Positions 61,304 to 64,000 of a stretch of 64,000 nucleotides of DNA are shown one piece after another. Below the pieces are notes generated by a model that searched no databases, had not been told where the DNA came from, and saw only the letters and a list, made by a program, of their open reading frames with translations. A program made the translations under genes and the position numbers. Positions within the stretch are counted from its first letter, which is position 1; every line of letters begins with the position of its first letter. This DNA comes from Cyanoderma ruficeps (taxonomy: Eukaryota > Chordata > Aves > Passeriformes > Timaliidae), in assembly GCA_008694505.1 (NCBI GenBank), contig VZDJ01000052.1, positions 8,833,496 through 8,897,495 on the forward strand, in the 5' to 3' direction.

Positions 61304-62646
61304 CCTGCCCGTGCCTGTTTTGGTCACCCAGACACCACATTTTGTGTGGCACATAGTCCCTGAGACCCGCTCCCAGGCATTTCACAGAATCCCTGTGCCA
61401 CCTCCAACAGATATTAAGATATTAAGAACTATTAACATGTATTAACATGTACTGTGTGCTGTTTACCAAGGAACACTGTTGATGTCCAAGCCAAACTTTA
61501 TGTGTGTGTTTATGGGTACATTTCTCTTCCAATGTCAGAAATCCTAAAAAAATTACTTTTTTCTTAGGACCAATTTCAGCTTAGCTTTGACAACTCCATT
61601 ATCAAAGTGGTTCTGGTGATGTCAGCTGATCAAGGTTTGCTGTTCAGGTTGGGGTGTTGTTATTTGCAGGGTCTGTGGGTCCTTTGGAAGCAGAAGCACT
61701 GCTGCCTTCATACCAACCATGGATCCTGCACATCTTCCACCCCAGCTTGGGAAGCCATCCATGAAAATTTGCAGAATCACTGAGTAACTCAGCCTCAAGA
61801 ATTCCAAGTTCAGCTCTCTGCTCAAAGCAGGGAAACTTCAAACCAGATTGATTGATTGATTGATCCAGTCAGGTTTTTGAGAACAGCCCATGGTTATTGT
61901 TCTCTTCTTGCTTTTCCCCCTTTGTTTTCTGAGTGCAGGAATTTCTCAGGCCATTCCTCACCAATGCAGTGCAACTAAGCAGAACAGGCAGTCAAATCCC
62001 AGCCTGTAAATCACCGACCCTGGAAAATGTGCTGATTCATTTGTAATTAGTCATATCATACTCCCATTTCTCAGTTTCTAGGATTATTTACGATTATCAA
62101 AATGGATATTAAGGAAAAAAAGTGGCCAGTTCAGTTTTCAGTAGAGTAATGGCAATATTCCAAGGTAATTCTGTGTCAGGTGAGTTTCCAACACTAGAAC
62201 AAAAAAACACGGGTTAAAGAAATTCCATAATAATTATTGCAATCCCACACAGTTTTTTTTACTGTGCACTAAGGAAAGTTTCAGGAGTTCTCAGTGCCAG
62301 GCTACAGCCAAACACTTTGGTGAAAAGGCACCATTTTTCCTATTTGTCGTGTCTGTCCTTTCCAGCACCTGGACTCAGAGGGGTGATCCGAGGACAACAG
62401 ATTCCAGCACAGTTTGCCTTGCTGAGTTTGGCACAGGATTAATGAGAAACATCAGCATTCAAATAAAATCAGTGATTAGAGCTGCTCACACAACAGCAAA
62501 GAAATCTGATTGTTAAAGCCACATTCACCTGACTCAGTTCCCAGTGACAAATCCCAAATGCACTGGCCCTACAGCGACTTTCCCTTTTTATCCCAGAGGG
62601 AAGAGGCAGAGCTTTGTGGTCTGAATCAAAAGAAAGTGCAGCTTTA
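61304..62646. other. Unique sequence, no feature recognised
   Basis: No gene recognised. Small duplications of AGATATTA and of TATTAACATG near 61411-61450, and (ATTG)n at 61848-61863. Confidence 0.45.
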
Positions 62647-62725
62647 TAAAATCACAGAACCATACAAACCTTTGAGCTGGAAAGGACTTTAAAGATCATC
62701 AGGTTCCAACTCTCTGCCATGGGGG
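62647..62725 (-). mobile_element. CR1 LINE 3'-end fragment
   Basis: AATCACAGAACCATACAAAC, AGCTGGAAAGGACTTTAAAG and ATCATCAGGTTCCAACTC match the complement of the avian CR1 3' terminus (AATCATAGAATGG...TTGGAAGGGACCTTAAAGATCATC). It is a short, 5'-truncated copy. Confidence 0.82.
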
Positions 62726-64000
62726 TTTTTTTGTTCCCCCCCACCCTAGCAGCTGGTAATGTCAGAGAAACAGATAAATCTACAGTGTCTGGCACCTTCA
62801 AAACTACCTGGTGTGCCTTGCTGGAGTCAGACAGAGCTGTTGGGAGCCCAAGTATTCGGTAAAAGGGTAAATCTTGGTGGCCTACCTTGCATTGCTTTTT
62901 TTTCTGAGGCACACATGGGTTTCCTGAGAATTCAGAATTTAAAAAGTGCTCCTGTTTCCTGTGTACACCTCCCTTTTCTCTGTCACTGGCCCATGCTGGC
63001 TCAAACCCTGCAGCTCCAAACACGCGAGGAGGTGGAAATGATATAAAATCTTTGTTCCGTCATTTGGATGAAGTCGCTGTGATCATCCGTGCTAGCAAGA
63101 GAAATCTAGCAAAAGGCACACATAGATCTGGGAAACCCTCCAGCCAGCTCATCATAAAGATGCATGCTTGTGCTCGGAGACAGCAGCATGACAAAGCACC
63201 AGGTTAAACGTGGCGTTTGAGAGAGAAAAACCTTACAGGGACAAGGCTGAGGAAATAACAGCCCGTGAAGCATCCCCCTGCACGGCCAGGGCCAGGGCAC
63301 AGCATCCTTCACCTCCCACCGCACCTTTCACCCATCCCTGGAGGGAAAACCTCCCCGGCTGCAGGAAGAGAGTGGCTTTTGTCTTCCACCTCACCACCCT
63401 CACCCACCGAGCTTCCCTCCAGCAGAGGGGAGTGCAGCCTGTGCAGCAGGAGCTGTCAGGAACTCCAGGAAAAGGGAAAGAGGAGCCTGGCATTTCCACC
63501 CGTAAGGATGACTTCATCTTGTGCAAATTCCAGCGGAAAAAGCGCCGTGTTCCTCCTCGCAAAGCTCAGAGCTGCAGGGAGAGCAGGCTGAGGTGGGGCA
63601 GCTTTCAGAGGCAGTCAGGTTTGGAAGGAAACTGAGGTAGTAATATAATAATAAATGAGAATAATAAATGAGAATGTTGCCACAGATCAGTTCCCTGCCC
63701 ACGAGGATTTGCAAACAGCAGGTCACGTATTTTGTTTTGTACAGCACCGAGTGGACACTGGGGCGGATTTGTAAACTTGTTTGCTAGGTCAGACCTGCAG
63801 CTCAAGCTGACTCTGCCAATTTTTCCTTATTTCTATAAAGTATCTGCTCCTCTCTCTTTCACTTGGACGAGTTTTTATGAGTGAGCTGTAATGGATTCCC
63901 ATTTTCCTCTTCGATACTGCTAAGCATGTTCCAGAACACTTTCTCTTCCTCTAAAAAGACACTACGCAGCAAAATATGCCTTCACTGGCATCCTTTTGGT
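62726..64000. other. Unique sequence, slightly more CpG between 63240 and 63600
   Basis: No gene recognised. The segment 63240-63600 has more CpG than its surroundings and a 141-codon open frame, but no start context, domain or splice arrangement supports an exon. Confidence 0.4.

Noticed and set aside
1..64000. CRISPR arrays, operons or bacterial-type systems
   Set aside because: Repeat content is vertebrate (CR1, ERV LTRs, microsatellites); no array of equal repeats and spacers and no dense coding is present.

Overview
The window looks like non-coding chromosomal DNA from a bird, most likely a songbird (passerine). Three things point there. There are CR1-type LINE fragments, including the avian CR1 3' end and pieces of its reverse transcriptase. 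Solo or truncated retroviral LTRs are dense, with at least three distinct families and about sixteen copies in 64 kb; several resemble LTRs that I associate with songbird genomes. DNA between repeats is AT-leaning and CpG-poor. The organism call is an inference from repeat content, not a database result.

I find no protein-coding gene that I can support. The longest stop-free frames (up to 217 codons) lie in repeats or simple sequence, or resemble nothing I recognise. The window is best read as intergenic or deep-intronic sequence. Three short splice-flanked segments (2785-2885, 15706-15724, 37650-37766) could be unannotated or lncRNA exons and are listed as weak candidates.

Layout. 0-8 kb: one family-A LTR (773-1341) with a tRNA-Met-like tail, a small minisatellite, then about 4 kb of repeat-poor DNA with homeodomain-type TAATTA sites. 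8-14 kb: CR1 pieces, a family-C LTR and simple repeats. 18.6-19.9 kb: two family-B LTRs facing each other as a large inverted repeat, followed by an old shared repeat. 24.6-25.5 kb: a longer family-C LTR. 26.9-29.3 kb: an assembly gap that cuts a family-A LTR, then a partial family-A copy. 30.9-36.4 kb: an 83-bp minisatellite, a two-copy dispersed repeat, a strong 18-bp stem hairpin, a diverged family-A LTR and a family-B LTR. 40.4-41.4 kb: a 24-bp minisatellite open in several frames, then a family-A LTR. 46.6-52.2 kb: an LTR-like promoter block, two more family-A LTRs with tRNA-Met-like tails, a family-B LTR and a near-identical 114-bp tandem duplication. 56-61.3 kb: a family-B LTR, a CR1/LTR mosaic and a last family-A LTR. 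The rest is unique sequence.

The most interesting pattern is that three family-A LTRs (773, 48671 and 50904) are each followed, 5 bases after the LTR end, by 33-38 bases complementary to the 3' half of elongator tRNA-Met. This runs well past the usual 18-base primer-binding site and then stops in unrelated flanks. It is the arrangement expected of integrated plus-strand strong-stop DNA (LTR plus copied primer tRNA), or of an LTR/tRNA composite family.
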